The notes beneath the pieces are model-generated. The model was not told the origin of the DNA, ran no database searches, and was given only the letters and a program-made list of their open reading frames with translations. Below, piece by piece: positions 16,412 to 25,406 of a stretch of 64,000 nucleotides of DNA. The position numbers and the translations under genes are program-made. Positions within the stretch are counted from its first letter, which is position 1, and the number at the start of each line of letters is the position of its first letter. The DNA comes from Marivita geojedonensis (GTDB taxonomy: Bacteria; Pseudomonadota; Alphaproteobacteria; Rhodobacterales; Rhodobacteraceae), in NCBI RefSeq assembly GCF_002115805.1, contig NZ_JFKC01000015.1:1-64000 (forward strand). The letters are read 5' to 3'.

Positions 16412-17200
16412 TCAGCCAGCTGCAGCAACAGCCCGTTTGGTCATCACGGCGATCAGATGCGCACGGTACGCGCCCGAGCCGTGCAGGTCCGAGATCATGC
16501 CGTCGCCCGAAGGCGCCGCAGGAACCGCATCCGCCGAGAAGTTCGACGAAAGCGCCGCTTCAGCCTCGGTCCAACGGAAGACGCCGTCCTCGGATGCCCC
16601 GGTCACCGCCACACGCACACCGTCCGCGTATTTGGCGACGAACACGCCAACCAGCGCAAAGCGCGAGGCGGGCTGTTCGAACTTCATATAGGCGGCCTTT
16701 TCCGGCACCGGGAAGCGCACCTCGGTGATGATTTCGCCTTCGTTCAGGGCTGTTGCGAACATCCCCTGGAAGTAATCATCAGCCGCGATGGAGCGGGTGT
16801 TGGTGACGATGGTCGCGCCCGACGCCAGAGCCGCTGCTGGGTAGCAGGCGGAGGGGTCGTTGTTGGCGAGGCTGCCACCGATGGTGCCGCGGTTGCGGAC
16901 CGCCGGGTCACCGATATTGCCCGCAAGCGCGGCAAGCGCCGGATAGGACGACGCGGCTTCTTTCGCAACGGTGGCGTGGGTCGTGCCGCCACCGATGCAG
17001 AGCGCGCCGTCATCGCCGGTGCAGACGCCCTTAATCTCGGCAATTGCGCCAAGGCTGACCAGCACGGACGGAGCCGAGAGGCGCTGCTTGAGCGTCGGGA
17101 TCAGGGTCTGACCACCGCCCAGAGGCAGGGCTTCGTCTGTGCTCAGTGCTGCCACCGCATCCGCGATGGAGGTGGGCCGTTGAATGTCAAAGCTATACAT
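16412..17200 (-). CDS. coxM: Molybdenum hydroxylase FAD subunit (CoxM-like)
   Basis: The 262-aa protein is the medium, FAD-binding subunit of the xanthine oxidase family. The flavin motifs are LPLGGGQTLIP near residue 30 and TIGGSLANNDPSACYPAA near residue 110. It takes electrons from the [2Fe-2S] subunit. A strong AAGGAGGG precedes the ATG at 17200. It is the last gene of coxG-S-L-M and ends before a strong terminator. Confidence 0.9.
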   Translation of the reverse strand: MYSFDIQRPTSIADAVAALSTDEALPLGGGQTLIPTLKQRLSAPSVLVSLGAIAEIKGVCTGDDGALCIGGGTTHATVAKEAASSYPALAALAGNIGDPAVRNRGTIGGSLANNDPSACYPAAALASGATIVTNTRSIAADDYFQGMFATALNEGEIITEVRFPVPEKAAYMKFEQPASRFALVGVFVAKYADGVRVAVTGASEDGVFRWTEAEAALSSNFSADAVPAAPSGDGMISDLHGSGAYRAHLIAVMTKRAVAAAG

Positions 17201-17214
17201 GTGCTCAGCCCTCC

Positions 17215-19590
17215 TTACTGGCCGTTGATCGCTGCCCAGACGCGCGAGGGCGACACGGGCATATCGATGTGGTTGACATGGGTGTGGCCGCCAGAGTGCA
17301 GCGCGTCAATGACCGCGTTCACCACTGTGGGCGGGGACCCGATCGCCCCGGCCTCGCCGCAGCCCTTCACCCCGAGCGGGTTGTGGGTGCACGGTGTCTG
17401 GCAGGAGTGGTCGACGACGTAGCTGGCCATATGCGGAATGTCATCCGCGCGCGGCATTGCATAATCCATGTAGGATGCGCTCAGCAGCTGGCCGTTTTCG
17501 TCATAGGCGCAGTTTTCCAGAAGCGCCTGACCGATGCCCTGGGCGATACCGCCATGGACCTGGCCTTCGACGATCATCGGGTTCACGACATTGCCGAAGT
17601 CATCCGCCGAAACGAACTTCTCGATGGTGACCTTGCCGGTGTCCGGGTCCACCTCGACCTCGCAGGCATAGGCGCCTGCCGGGTAGGTGAAGTTGGCCGG
17701 ATCGTAGAACGCGGTTTCCTCAAGGCCCGGCTCGATGTCTTCGAGCGGGTAGTTGTGCGGCACGTAGGCTGCCAGCGTGACGTCACCCCAGGCGACCGAC
17801 TTGTCGGTACCTGCGACGGTGAACTGACCGTCCTTGAGTTCGATATCGCTGTCGGAGGCTTCGAGAAGGTGGCCAGCGATCTTCTTGGCTTTGTTGATAA
17901 TCTTCTCGGTGGCCCGAACCATGGCCGATCCGCAGACCGCCAGCGAACGCGAGCCGTAGGTGCCCATCCCAAACGGGATCTTGGAGGTGTCGCCATGGAC
18001 GATATCGACCATGCTTTCGTCGATGCCGAGCATTTCCGCCACGACCTGCGGGAACACGGTTTCGTGCCCCTGCCCGTGGCTGTGTGCGCCGACCATCACC
18101 GAGATGGAGCCGGTCGCGTTCACGCGGACGGTGGCGGCGTCATAGAGACCGGCGCGGGCGCCGAGCTGGCCGACGAGGTTCGACGGGGCGATACCGCAGG
18201 CTTCGATGAAGCAGTTGATGCCAAGGCCACGCAGCTTGCCGTTCTTCTCGGACTCGGCGCGGCGTGCGGCGAAGCCCGGGATGTCCATCAGCTCTTCCAT
18301 CTTGTCCATGGTCGCGTGGTAATCGCCGGTGTCGTAGGCAACGGCCACGGGGGTCTCATAGGGGAAGGAAGTGATGAAGTTCTGGCGGCGGAGCTGCATT
18401 GGATCGACACCCAGTTCGCGGGCGGCTTTGTCGATCACACGCTCGAGCTGGAACGTCGCTTCGGGGCGTCCTGCGCCACGATAGGCATCAACCGGTACGG
18501 TGTTGGTGAAGACCGCTTTGACGTTCACCTGAACCGCCGGGGTCTTGTAGTTGCCCGCCATCAGCGTGCCGTGGAGCCATGTCGGCACCGAGGACGAGAA
18601 GGTGGACAGATACGCGCCCATGTTCGCCAGCGTATCGGTGCGGACGCCGATGAAGTTGTTGTCCTTGTCGAGCGCCAGTTCGATCTTGGTCACGTGGTCG
18701 CGGCCATGCGCGTCGGACATGAACGCCTCGGAGCGGGTCGAAGTCCACTTGACCGGGCGGTTGCACGCCTTGGCGGCAAAGGTGCAGAATGCCTCTTCAG
18801 CGTAGTGGAAGATCTTGGTGCCGAAACCGCCGCCCACATCCGGTGCCACAACGCGCAGCTTGTGCTCGGGGATGCCGAGAACGAAGGCGCCCATCAGCAG
18901 ACGGATTACGTGCGGGTTCTGGGAAGTGGTGTAGAGCGTATGCTCGTCATTGGCGCGGGAGTAGTCCCCCACCGCGACGCGCGGCTCCATCGGGTTGGCA
19001 ACGAGGCGGTTGTTCACCAGTTCCAGCGTCGTCACATGCGCTGCATTCTTGAACGCCGCATCTGTGGTTTCGGTGTCAGTGCCGAACTGCCAGTCGTAGC
19101 AGAGGTTATCCGCCAGATCGTCATGCACCTTTGTAGACCCGGCTTCGAGCGCCTTGGCCATGTCGACAACGGCCGGAAGCTCGTCAATGTCGAGCACGAT
19201 CGCCTCGGCCGCGGTGCGCGCCTGTTCGAGGCTGTCGGCCACAACGGCAGCGATGGGATCGCCAACGTGGCGCACCTTGCCCTGAGCCAGAACCGGGTGG
19301 GCCGGTTCCTTCATCGGTTCACCGTGTTTGTCGGTCACCTGCCAGCCGCAGGGCAGACCGCCAACACCTTCAAAATCCTTGCCGGTGAAGATGCGGACAA
19401 CACCCGGCATACCTTCGGCGGCGCTGGTATCTATGTTGTTGATCTTGCCATGCGCCAGGTCAGAGCGCAGGAAATGCACATAGGCTTGGCCATGTACGTT
19501 GATGTCGTCGGTATAGTTTCCGGCGCCTGTCAGAAAGCGGACGTCTTCGCGCCGTTTCTGGCTTGCACCGATGCCATGATCCTTCGGCAT
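17215..19590 (-). CDS. coxL: Form II CO-dehydrogenase-like molybdenum hydroxylase large subunit
   Basis: The 791-aa molybdopterin-binding subunit has the xanthine dehydrogenase architecture. The active-site loop near residue 370 reads AYRGAGR, the form II signature, not the AYXCSFR of true aerobic CO dehydrogenases. The C-terminal [14 protein letters not shown] carries the catalytic Glu. Form II enzymes generally have no proven CO oxidation and may be aldehyde or other hydroxylases. The ATG at 19590 follows GGGAGGAA. A REP-like hairpin sits between coxS and this gene. A long open frame on the opposite strand is a high-GC shadow. Confidence 0.92.
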   Translation of the reverse strand: MPKDHGIGASQKRREDVRFLTGAGNYTDDINVHGQAYVHFLRSDLAHGKINNIDTSAAEGMPGVVRIFTGKDFEGVGGLPCGWQVTDKHGEPMKEPAHPVLAQGKVRHVGDPIAAVVADSLEQARTAAEAIVLDIDELPAVVDMAKALEAGSTKVHDDLADNLCYDWQFGTDTETTDAAFKNAAHVTTLELVNNRLVANPMEPRVAVGDYSRANDEHTLYTTSQNPHVIRLLMGAFVLGIPEHKLRVVAPDVGGGFGTKIFHYAEEAFCTFAAKACNRPVKWTSTRSEAFMSDAHGRDHVTKIELALDKDNNFIGVRTDTLANMGAYLSTFSSSVPTWLHGTLMAGNYKTPAVQVNVKAVFTNTVPVDAYRGAGRPEATFQLERVIDKAARELGVDPMQLRRQNFITSFPYETPVAVAYDTGDYHATMDKMEELMDIPGFAARRAESEKNGKLRGLGINCFIEACGIAPSNLVGQLGARAGLYDAATVRVNATGSISVMVGAHSHGQGHETVFPQVVAEMLGIDESMVDIVHGDTSKIPFGMGTYGSRSLAVCGSAMVRATEKIINKAKKIAGHLLEASDSDIELKDGQFTVAGTDKSVAWGDVTLAAYVPHNYPLEDIEPGLEETAFYDPANFTYPAGAYACEVEVDPDTGKVTIEKFVSADDFGNVVNPMIVEGQVHGGIAQGIGQALLENCAYDENGQLLSASYMDYAMPRADDIPHMASYVVDHSCQTPCTHNPLGVKGCGEAGAIGSPPTVVNAVIDALHSGGHTHVNHIDMPVSPSRVWAAINGQ

Positions 19591-19613
19591 AGTGATGTTC
19601 CTCCCTAGGAGCG

Positions 19614-19635
19614 GCGTGTGCGGGCACACACCCTA
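19614..19635. repeat. REP-like hairpin inside the cox operon
   Basis: GGCGTGTGCGGGCACACACC begins at 19613-19614 and is followed by CTAC. This matches the left half of the REP elements at 10433 and 11003 (consensus GGYGYGTGCRRGCACRCACC). It lies in the 55-base gap between coxS and coxL, where it could shape mRNA stability. Confidence 0.7.
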
Positions 19636-19645
19636 CAATTGTGGA

Positions 19646-20131
19646 TTATTCCGCCGCGACTGCGGGCACGTCCTGACCGGATGCCGCCATGATGGCGCGC
19701 ACGATGTTGTGGTAGCCGGTGCAACGGCAGATGTTGCCTTCGAGGTAATCCCGGACTTCCGCCTCAGTGGGCTTGGGATTGTCCTTGAGAAGCGCAGCCG
19801 CCGACATCACCATGCCCGGTGTGCAGAAACCGCACTGAAGGCCGTGGTAGTCCTGGAACGCCTGCTGGATCACGCTGAGCGAGCCGTCCGCATTCGCCAT
19901 GCCTTCAATCGTCTTGACCTCGGCGCCGTCTGCTTCGGCCGCGAACATGGTGCAGGATTTCACGGCCTCGCCGTTCACATGCACAACGCACGCGCCACAC
20001 TGCGACGTGTCACAACCCACATGGGTTCCTGTCAGGCGCAGATCCTCGCGCAGGAATTCGGTCAAGAGCGTGTTGCCCTTCACCTCTCCGGAAACGGTCT
20101 TGCCGTTTACCGTCATCGTTACCTTTGTCAT
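19646..20131 (-). CDS. coxS: Molybdenum hydroxylase [2Fe-2S] subunit (CoxS-like)
   Basis: The 161-aa small subunit has both iron-sulfur domains. The plant-ferredoxin type near residue 42 is [13 protein letters not shown] with a distal Cys in VKSC. The C-terminal helical domain has CGFCTPGM and CRCTGYHNI. It passes electrons from the Mo centre to the FAD subunit. The ATG at 20131 follows GGGAGGAG. The C-terminus is short, as expected for cytoplasmic enzymes of this class. Confidence 0.92.
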   Translation of the reverse strand: MTKVTMTVNGKTVSGEVKGNTLLTEFLREDLRLTGTHVGCDTSQCGACVVHVNGEAVKSCTMFAAEADGAEVKTIEGMANADGSLSVIQQAFQDYHGLQCGFCTPGMVMSAAALLKDNPKPTEAEVRDYLEGNICRCTGYHNIVRAIMAASGQDVPAVAAE

Positions 20132-20185
20132 CTAACTCCTCCCATGGGTATTCGAATTCAACTGTGTTTCAGAAGCGGCGTCCGA

Positions 20186-20707
20186 TCAAGAAACGAGTTT
20201 CTTGAACCAGCCCTTTTTCTTTTCCCCGCCTTCGACGGCGGTGTCAGCGTCGCCATCCGCGTCCTGCGGGCCTTCAACGGCGTTCTGGAAATTGGTGAAA
20301 AACTGATCCGCCATCTTTTTGGCGAACCCATCGATGATGCGGCTGCCCAACTGGGCCAGCTTGCCGCCGACCTTCGCCTCGACATCGTAATGCAGCTCGG
20401 TTCCGCCCTCGACGGCTGTGAGCTTCACATCGGCGCCGCCTTTGGCAAAACCCGCCGCACCGCCCTTGCCTTCGCCTGACAGGGTCAGAGACTGGCCCGG
20501 CACCATGTCCGAGAGCGTGACCGTGCCTTTGAACGTCGCCTTCACCGGGCCGACCTTTTGCACAACGGTCGCTTCGAAGCCGTCGTCGGCAGAGCCGCTC
20601 ATCTCGGTGCAACCCGGCACGCATTGTTTCAGGACTTCAGGATCGAGGATCGCCGCCCAGACCTCTTCGGGGCTGGCTGCAATCGTGCGGGAATCGGTCA
20701 TATGCAT
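20186..20707 (-). CDS. coxG: CoxG-like SRPBCC family protein
   Basis: The 173-aa protein has a START/SRPBCC carbon-monoxide-dehydrogenase subunit G domain (residues 1 to about 145; ILDPEVLKQCVPGC is typical). A Pro/Asp-rich linker and a short basic-aromatic tail (EKKKGWFKKLVS) follow and could touch the membrane. CoxG proteins anchor the Mo enzyme to the membrane and help pass electrons to quinone. It is the first gene of the operon. The start is ATG 20707 or the second ATG six bases on. No coxD/E/F maturation genes are in the window. Confidence 0.88.
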   Translation of the reverse strand: MHMTDSRTIAASPEEVWAAILDPEVLKQCVPGCTEMSGSADDGFEATVVQKVGPVKATFKGTVTLSDMVPGQSLTLSGEGKGGAAGFAKGGADVKLTAVEGGTELHYDVEAKVGGKLAQLGSRIIDGFAKKMADQFFTNFQNAVEGPQDADGDADTAVEGGEKKKGWFKKLVS

Positions 20708-20791
20708 CGGTGTGATCCTTCTTTGGTGGTCAGCCTAGGGGCTCAATCCCCGGTGGCATATAAGACCAATGGCTTAACATGTTGGCGAAAA

Positions 20792-21691
20792 CTATCTTTC
20801 CGGCGGCTGATGGGTCAGCCCGTAGCTTTCGAAAATTGCAGCGATCCGCCCATCGGAAAGGGCGGCGAAAATCGCATCGTCGACCATGTAACTCAGGCCA
20901 CGATAGGCGAAATGACTGCCCGTGCCGAGTGTCCATTTCGATTTGGCAAACCCCGGCAATGGCGGCTGGTGGATGGCAACCCCCTCACCTGCCCCAAATT
21001 CGAGCTGCGCCAGCGGCCCCATCGCCGCCATGACCTCACCCGCGTTCAGCGCCGCCATCGCAGCCTGCATGGTCGGATAGCGGCGCACACCCTGAGCAAG
21101 TTGCCCGCCGGCAAAGCTGGTCAGGTAAAAATCGGCGATCGAGTCGTTTTCGACCGCCACCGTATCGAACCGGAAATAGGCCGGGACCGGACCACCGTCT
21201 GGATACTCGGCCTCGGAATAGGCAATGGCCACGCTTTCGGTCATGTACTGACCGGTGAACACCACCTGTTCCACCCGGCAGTTGAAGGCGCTGTCATATG
21301 GCACACGGAGCATGACGTTCGACACCGCGCCACCTATCACCGGGCCCTGCCAGATGTTGTTGCGCAGATCGGCATCGAGGTTTTCGCCCGCCGCGACGAA
21401 TTTGAAGCGCGGCTCGACGCCGATATCCTCGGCCACGATGCGCGCGATGTCGATATCGACGCCACGCGGTTGTCCGGCCTCCTCCCAACTGTAGGGCGGA
21501 TAGTCCTCATAGACCGCGAACGTCATGAAGCCGCGTTCGATGATCTGGTCGATATCCTGCCCGACAATGTCACGGCTGGCGTTCTGTGGCTTGGCCTGCG
21601 GGACGTAATCGGCGCAGGGATCGCTGGCCCAGACAGGTCCTGTCGAGGCCAGCATCGTCGCAAGCAGAGTTGCGCGGAACGCGGTCATCAT
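20792..21691 (-). CDS. Quinoprotein dehydrogenase-associated periplasmic binding protein (MxaJ/XoxJ-like)
   Basis: The 299-aa protein has a signal peptide (cleavage near VWA-SDP) and a solute-binding family 3 fold (FAVYEDYPPYSWEEAGQPRG near residue 55, here 20 residues). Proteins of this type sit beside PQQ alcohol dehydrogenases; XoxJ/MxaJ relatives are thought to help activate the enzyme rather than import a solute. It follows pedF by four bases on the same strand, so both share a transcript. Function is inferred from family and context. Confidence 0.8.
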   Translation of the reverse strand: MMTAFRATLLATMLASTGPVWASDPCADYVPQAKPQNASRDIVGQDIDQIIERGFMTFAVYEDYPPYSWEEAGQPRGVDIDIARIVAEDIGVEPRFKFVAAGENLDADLRNNIWQGPVIGGAVSNVMLRVPYDSAFNCRVEQVVFTGQYMTESVAIAYSEAEYPDGGPVPAYFRFDTVAVENDSIADFYLTSFAGGQLAQGVRRYPTMQAAMAALNAGEVMAAMGPLAQLEFGAGEGVAIHQPPLPGFAKSKWTLGTGSHFAYRGLSYMVDDAIFAALSDGRIAAIFESYGLTHQPPER

Positions 21692-21695
21692 AGGC

Positions 21696-22394
21696 TCAGT
21701 GTGCTGCAGACAACCCGATGGTCAGCGCTTCGGCCGCGCGGGCATAAGCGTCGGCAGTCCCGTCAATCAGGTTTGCCGCACGCGAGGCCGCGCTGTCGGC
21801 AACGGGCGCACCCGAGAGCGTTTCGATGCCCATCGCAATCTCTGTCAGACGCGACTTCAAGGCGTCGGCATCTGCGGCACTGGCGTCGGACGCGTAGCCC
21901 ACGATCTCGTCACGGAGCGCCTTGAGTTCGTCCGAAACCTCTTCCATCGAAGCATCATCGGGACGCGTTTCGATATAGGTGCGGATCGCCCAGGCTGCGT
22001 CCTGGCCAAGCAATTCGCCGAAGGCGGGCATCTTGGTGATGCCATTCTGGGTGTAGCCTTCGCGGAAGCGCTCAACATACCACTCATCCCCATATTCCTC
22101 GGCCTCGAGGAAACGCAGGTCGGGGGCAAGACCACCCGAGATCACCTCGAGACCGTGACAGCGTGCGCAGTTCTGGTTATAGCCCGAGGCGCCGATGCTG
22201 ACCGCCAGCGCCCAGACCTCTTCCCCGGCCGCTTCTGCACGATAGGGGTTTTCGGTCAGCCAATCGTCGCCATTGGCCGGCAGTCCGGTTGTATCGACCG
22301 CCTGCGGGGCAACGTCGCCATGTGCGTGGGCCAGGCTTGCGGCTGCGGTCAGTGTGATGGCGGCAAGCGCGGATTTCAGAGCGGTCGCAGTCAT
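21696..22394 (-). CDS. pedF: Cytochrome c-550 PedF
   Basis: The 232-aa periplasmic cytochrome has a signal peptide ending SLAHA. The mature N-terminus HGDVAPQAVDTTGLP is typical of PedF, and there is one heme site CARCHG near residue 75. An alanine/acid-rich helical C-terminus follows. It is the likely electron acceptor of the PQQ alcohol dehydrogenase. The ATG at 22394 follows GAGGAGG; the longer frame to 22616 enters the divergent promoter. Confidence 0.85.
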   Translation of the reverse strand: MTATALKSALAAITLTAAASLAHAHGDVAPQAVDTTGLPANGDDWLTENPYRAEAAGEEVWALAVSIGASGYNQNCARCHGLEVISGGLAPDLRFLEAEEYGDEWYVERFREGYTQNGITKMPAFGELLGQDAAWAIRTYIETRPDDASMEEVSDELKALRDEIVGYASDASAADADALKSRLTEIAMGIETLSGAPVADSAASRAANLIDGTADAYARAAEALTIGLSAAH

Positions 22395-22569
22395 GGGGTC
22401 CTCCTCGGGCACGATCCTGTGTCTTGCCGGATTTCTATCGGCGCGCCCTTCTCCCGGGTATTGGACTTTCGTGGCGCGCAGGGCCGATTCCGCTGCCTCG
22501 GACACGGGACAATGGTCGTATTTTCCGGCCTCGACCCCCGGAATACCGTCCGTTTGGGAGGACCGTTTC
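22395..22569. promoter_or_regulatory. Divergent promoter of pedF and the PQQ-locus plus-strand operon
   Basis: These 175 bases separate two divergent transcripts. TGGTCGTATTTTCCGG lies at 22513-22528, and an inverted related half, CCGGAATACCGTCC, starts near 22538. Related sequence occurs in the promoter at 29213-29226 (CGGAAATACGACCA) and more weakly upstream of the dehydrogenase near 30354. A shared activator site is a reasonable reading. Confidence 0.5.
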
Positions 22570-23748
22570 ATGATCACTTCGCGCCGTGCGTGTGGCGTTC
22601 TCTGTGCCATGGCCATCAGCCTCGCGTCTGCCGCGCGGGCGGAGGTTGCGGTTCATATCCACTATCTGAAACAGCTCGTTCCGGCGCCGCCCACCCTGTC
22701 CAATCTGGACCCGATCCCTGAGGATCTGGGCCTGCGCGGGGCCGAGCTTGGGCTGGAGGACAATATCACCACCGGACGGTTCCTCGGGCAGACCTACAGC
22801 CTCTCGGTAACCGAAATCGCCCCGGACGGAGATTTCGCTGCAGCCCTGCGCGCGGCGCTGGCCGAGACCGACCTTGTGGTGCTCGACGCCCCGGCGGATG
22901 AGGTGACCCTTGCCGCCGATCTGCCGGAGGCGGCAGACGCCCTTCTCTTCAACGCGGGTGCCGCGGATGTGGCGCTGCGGGACAGTGCGTGCCGGACAAA
23001 TGTGCTGCACACCCTCCCGTCTTACGCGATGAAAGCGGATGCCTTGATGCAGTTTTTCGTCACCCGCCGCTGGGACGAGATCGCGATGATTGCGGGTGAC
23101 CGCGCTGAAGATGTGGCCTGGGCCGACACGTTGGAGGCCTCTGCGCGCAAGTTCGGTCTGCGGTTCGGCGCGCGCAAGACATGGGCGTTTGACGCCGACA
23201 TGCGGCGCAACGCGGCGCAGGAAGTTCCCCTCTTCACACAGGAACTGGGGGACTACGACGTGCTGCTGGTGGCTGACGCGGCCGACGATTTCGCGCGCTA
23301 CATCTCCTATAACACCTGGCGCCCGCGTCCCGTGGCCGGGTCCGAAGGGTTGCGCCCGGTGGCCTGGCACCGCGTGGTCGAACAATGGGGCGCTGCACAG
23401 CTGCAATCGCGCTTCGAAGAACTGGCCGGTCGCCCCATGCTCGACCGGGACTACGCCGTCTGGGCGGCGATGCGTTCGATTGGCGAGGCCGTCACCCGCA
23501 CCGGCGCCGCAGATGCGGCCACGTTGCGCAACTACATGCTTTCGGACGCGTTTGAACTGGCGGGCTTCAAGGGCCGCCCCATGACCTTTCGCACCTGGAA
23601 CGGACAGCTGCGCCAACCGATCCCTTTGGTGCATGAACGCGCGCTGGTGGCTCAGGCTCCGCTCGAAGGCTTTCTGCACCAGCGCAGCGAACTGGACACG
23701 CTGGGGCTCGACCAACCGGAAAGCGGCTGCACCGCCTTTGCGAACTGA
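22570..23748 (+). CDS. ABC-type binding protein of the PQQ alcohol dehydrogenase system
   Basis: The 392-aa secreted protein (signal ending SAARA) is a periplasmic binding protein of the type found only with PQQ alcohol dehydrogenase loci (PQQ_ABC_bind family). It resembles branched-chain amino acid binding proteins in fold. It begins a plus-strand run with the beta-propeller, an unknown secreted protein, an ABC ATPase and a permease. The ATG at 22570 follows GGGAGG. The ligand is unknown, and the linked transporter is of exporter type, so classical import is doubtful. Confidence 0.8.
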   Translation: MITSRRACGVLCAMAISLASAARAEVAVHIHYLKQLVPAPPTLSNLDPIPEDLGLRGAELGLEDNITTGRFLGQTYSLSVTEIAPDGDFAAALRAALAETDLVVLDAPADEVTLAADLPEAADALLFNAGAADVALRDSACRTNVLHTLPSYAMKADALMQFFVTRRWDEIAMIAGDRAEDVAWADTLEASARKFGLRFGARKTWAFDADMRRNAAQEVPLFTQELGDYDVLLVADAADDFARYISYNTWRPRPVAGSEGLRPVAWHRVVEQWGAAQLQSRFEELAGRPMLDRDYAVWAAMRSIGEAVTRTGAADAATLRNYMLSDAFELAGFKGRPMTFRTWNGQLRQPIPLVHERALVAQAPLEGFLHQRSELDTLGLDQPESGCTAFAN

Positions 23749-23831
23749 CATCTCTCTTCATCTTGCCCGGTAAACTCCGGGGGTTCGGGGGCTGGCCCCC
23801 GATCCGACCTCAACCAAAAGGACCGACACCG

Positions 23832-24797
23832 ATGAAACTGCCGATCCTCACCACCTGCGCCACACTTCTGTGCTCGGCCGCGCTCGCCGATGAAATCTGG
23901 GTGACGAACGAAAAGGACGACACGGTCAGCGTGATCGACATCGAAACCATGGAGGTGGTCCGCACGATCGAAACCGGCGAACGCCCGCGTGGGATCACCT
24001 TCTCCAAGGATTACTCGGTTGTTTATATCTGCGCCTCGGACAGCGATGCGGTGCAGGTGATGGATCCGGTGACCGGCGAGATCCTCTATGACCTGCCGTC
24101 GGGTGAAGACCCGGAACAATTTGTGCTGCACCCGGACAACCGACACTTATACATCGCCAACGAAGACGACGCGATCACAACCGTGGTCGATACCGAGACC
24201 CGCACCGTCGTGGCACAGATCGATGTGGGGATCGAACCCGAAGGGATGGCAGTCAGCCCAGACGGCAAGATCGCCATCACCACGTCCGAAACCACAAACA
24301 TGGCGCACTGGATCGACACCGAGACCCAGACGCTCTTTGCCAATACGCTTGTGGATTCCCGCCCCCGTCATGCGGAATTCGTCAAGAACGGGACCGAGCT
24401 TTGGGTCAGCGCCGAGATCGGTGGTACGATTTCCGTGTTCGACGTGGCGACGCAGACCGAGAAAGCCAAGATCGACTTCGAGATCGACAATATCCACCCC
24501 GACCGGGTGCAGCCTGTGGGGTTTGAGTTCACCAAGGATGACACCCATGCCTTCGTGGCGCTGGGGCCGTCCAACCATGTCGCGGTGGTCAATGCCGAAA
24601 CCTACGAGGTCGAGGAGTATATCCTCGTCGGCCGCCGGGTCTGGCATCTGGAGTTCAACCGGGATCGCAGCCAGCTGTTTACCACCAACGGTGTCTCCGG
24701 CGATGTGACTGTGGTCGACGTGGAAAGCCGCAAGGCTCTGAAAAGCATCAAGGTGGGTCGGTTCCCCTGGGGGGCTGCATTCCGACCGACTGAGTAA
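23832..24797 (+). CDS. PQQ-dependent catabolism-associated beta-propeller protein
   Basis: The 321-aa secreted protein has a short signal peptide and about seven YVTN-type beta-propeller repeats (IWVTNEKDDTVSVIDIETM; LYIANEDDAITTVVDTET; LFTTNGVSGDVTVVDVES). Members of this family occur with PQQ alcohol dehydrogenases; their role is unproven but is probably periplasmic scaffolding or cofactor handling. The ATG at 23832 gives the signal peptide. The 83-base gap before it contains a CGGGGGCTGGCCCCCG hairpin. Confidence 0.82.
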   Translation: MKLPILTTCATLLCSAALADEIWVTNEKDDTVSVIDIETMEVVRTIETGERPRGITFSKDYSVVYICASDSDAVQVMDPVTGEILYDLPSGEDPEQFVLHPDNRHLYIANEDDAITTVVDTETRTVVAQIDVGIEPEGMAVSPDGKIAITTSETTNMAHWIDTETQTLFANTLVDSRPRHAEFVKNGTELWVSAEIGGTISVFDVATQTEKAKIDFEIDNIHPDRVQPVGFEFTKDDTHAFVALGPSNHVAVVNAETYEVEEYILVGRRVWHLEFNRDRSQLFTTNGVSGDVTVVDVESRKALKSIKVGRFPWGAAFRPTE

Positions 24798-24838
24798 GCT
24801 TGGGGCGCAATTTTAATTTTTCCGTGCAGGAGACTGAT

Positions 24839-25285
24839 ATGAAATCGATTTTGGCCACAATCGGCATTGCCGCCCTGATCCCTGCTCTGGCCCTTGCGGA
24901 CGGCGCACCGCGCGACCAGTGGGGCCGCGCGGGTATTCTGTCCTCGGCCAACAAGGCAGACCTGCCGCCGGTGACTCTGAGTTCGGGGATGCCGTTGTCC
25001 GAGGCGCCCTGGGTGTTGACCTCGGGCACCTATTACGAGTTCGAGATCGAAGGGGACGGGTCGGCCGAGCTGGCGCTGGAAGGCTCCGAGTTCTTTCGGG
25101 CAATCTGGATAGACGAGATTGTGGTCAATGATCTGGAGATCCGGCCGCTTGGTCTCAACTCCATCGAATTCGATGATGCCGGCACGATGGAGATCGGGTT
25201 CGTGGCGATCAAGCCAGGTCAGTACTTCCTGCGCATCCCCGGATCGACCGGCGAAACCCAGCGGCTGGACATCACCATCGAATGA
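24839..25285 (+). CDS. Secreted protein of unknown function in the PQQ operon
   Basis: The 148-aa protein has a signal peptide (MKSILATIGIAALIPALALA) and a small all-beta-looking mature domain without cysteines. The pattern of alternating strands and the ending FLRIPGSTGETQRLDI suggest a cupredoxin-like or immunoglobulin-like fold. No copper ligands are visible (no Cys, and no His in the mature part). It sits between the beta-propeller gene and the ABC ATPase on the same strand, so a role in the PQQ dehydrogenase system is likely, but its function is unknown. Confidence 0.75.
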   Translation: MKSILATIGIAALIPALALADGAPRDQWGRAGILSSANKADLPPVTLSSGMPLSEAPWVLTSGTYYEFEIEGDGSAELALEGSEFFRAIWIDEIVVNDLEIRPLGLNSIEFDDAGTMEIGFVAIKPGQYFLRIPGSTGETQRLDITIE

Positions 25286-25312
25286 CGCGAGGCTTGGTCT
25301 GCAGCGCGTCCG

Positions 25313-25390
25313 ATGCGTCGACGCATCGTGATTTTGCGTCGACGCAAAATCGGGGGCGCTCCCCCGAAGTATTTGAGAACCAGAGAAGAC
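25313..25390 (+). repeat. Dispersed intergenic palindromic repeat, copy 3
   Basis: CGATGCGTCGACGCATCG, ATTTTGCGTCGACGCAAAAT and a short GGGGGCGCTCCCCC palindrome follow one another, ending in the tail CGAAGTATTTGAGAACCAGA. It matches the copies at 3003 and 16240 in order. Here it lies inside a transcription unit, 17 bases before the ABC ATPase start region. Confidence 0.75.
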
Positions 25391-25406
25391 GGAACGATAG
25401 GCGCGG

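Noticed and set aside
17146-19608. An 820-codon open frame antisense to coxL
   Set aside because: It mirrors coxL in a high-GC gene and lacks recognisable motifs; coxL on the other strand is certain.
16412-20707. True aerobic CO dehydrogenase
   Set aside because: The large subunit has AYRGAGR instead of the form I AYXCSFR loop.
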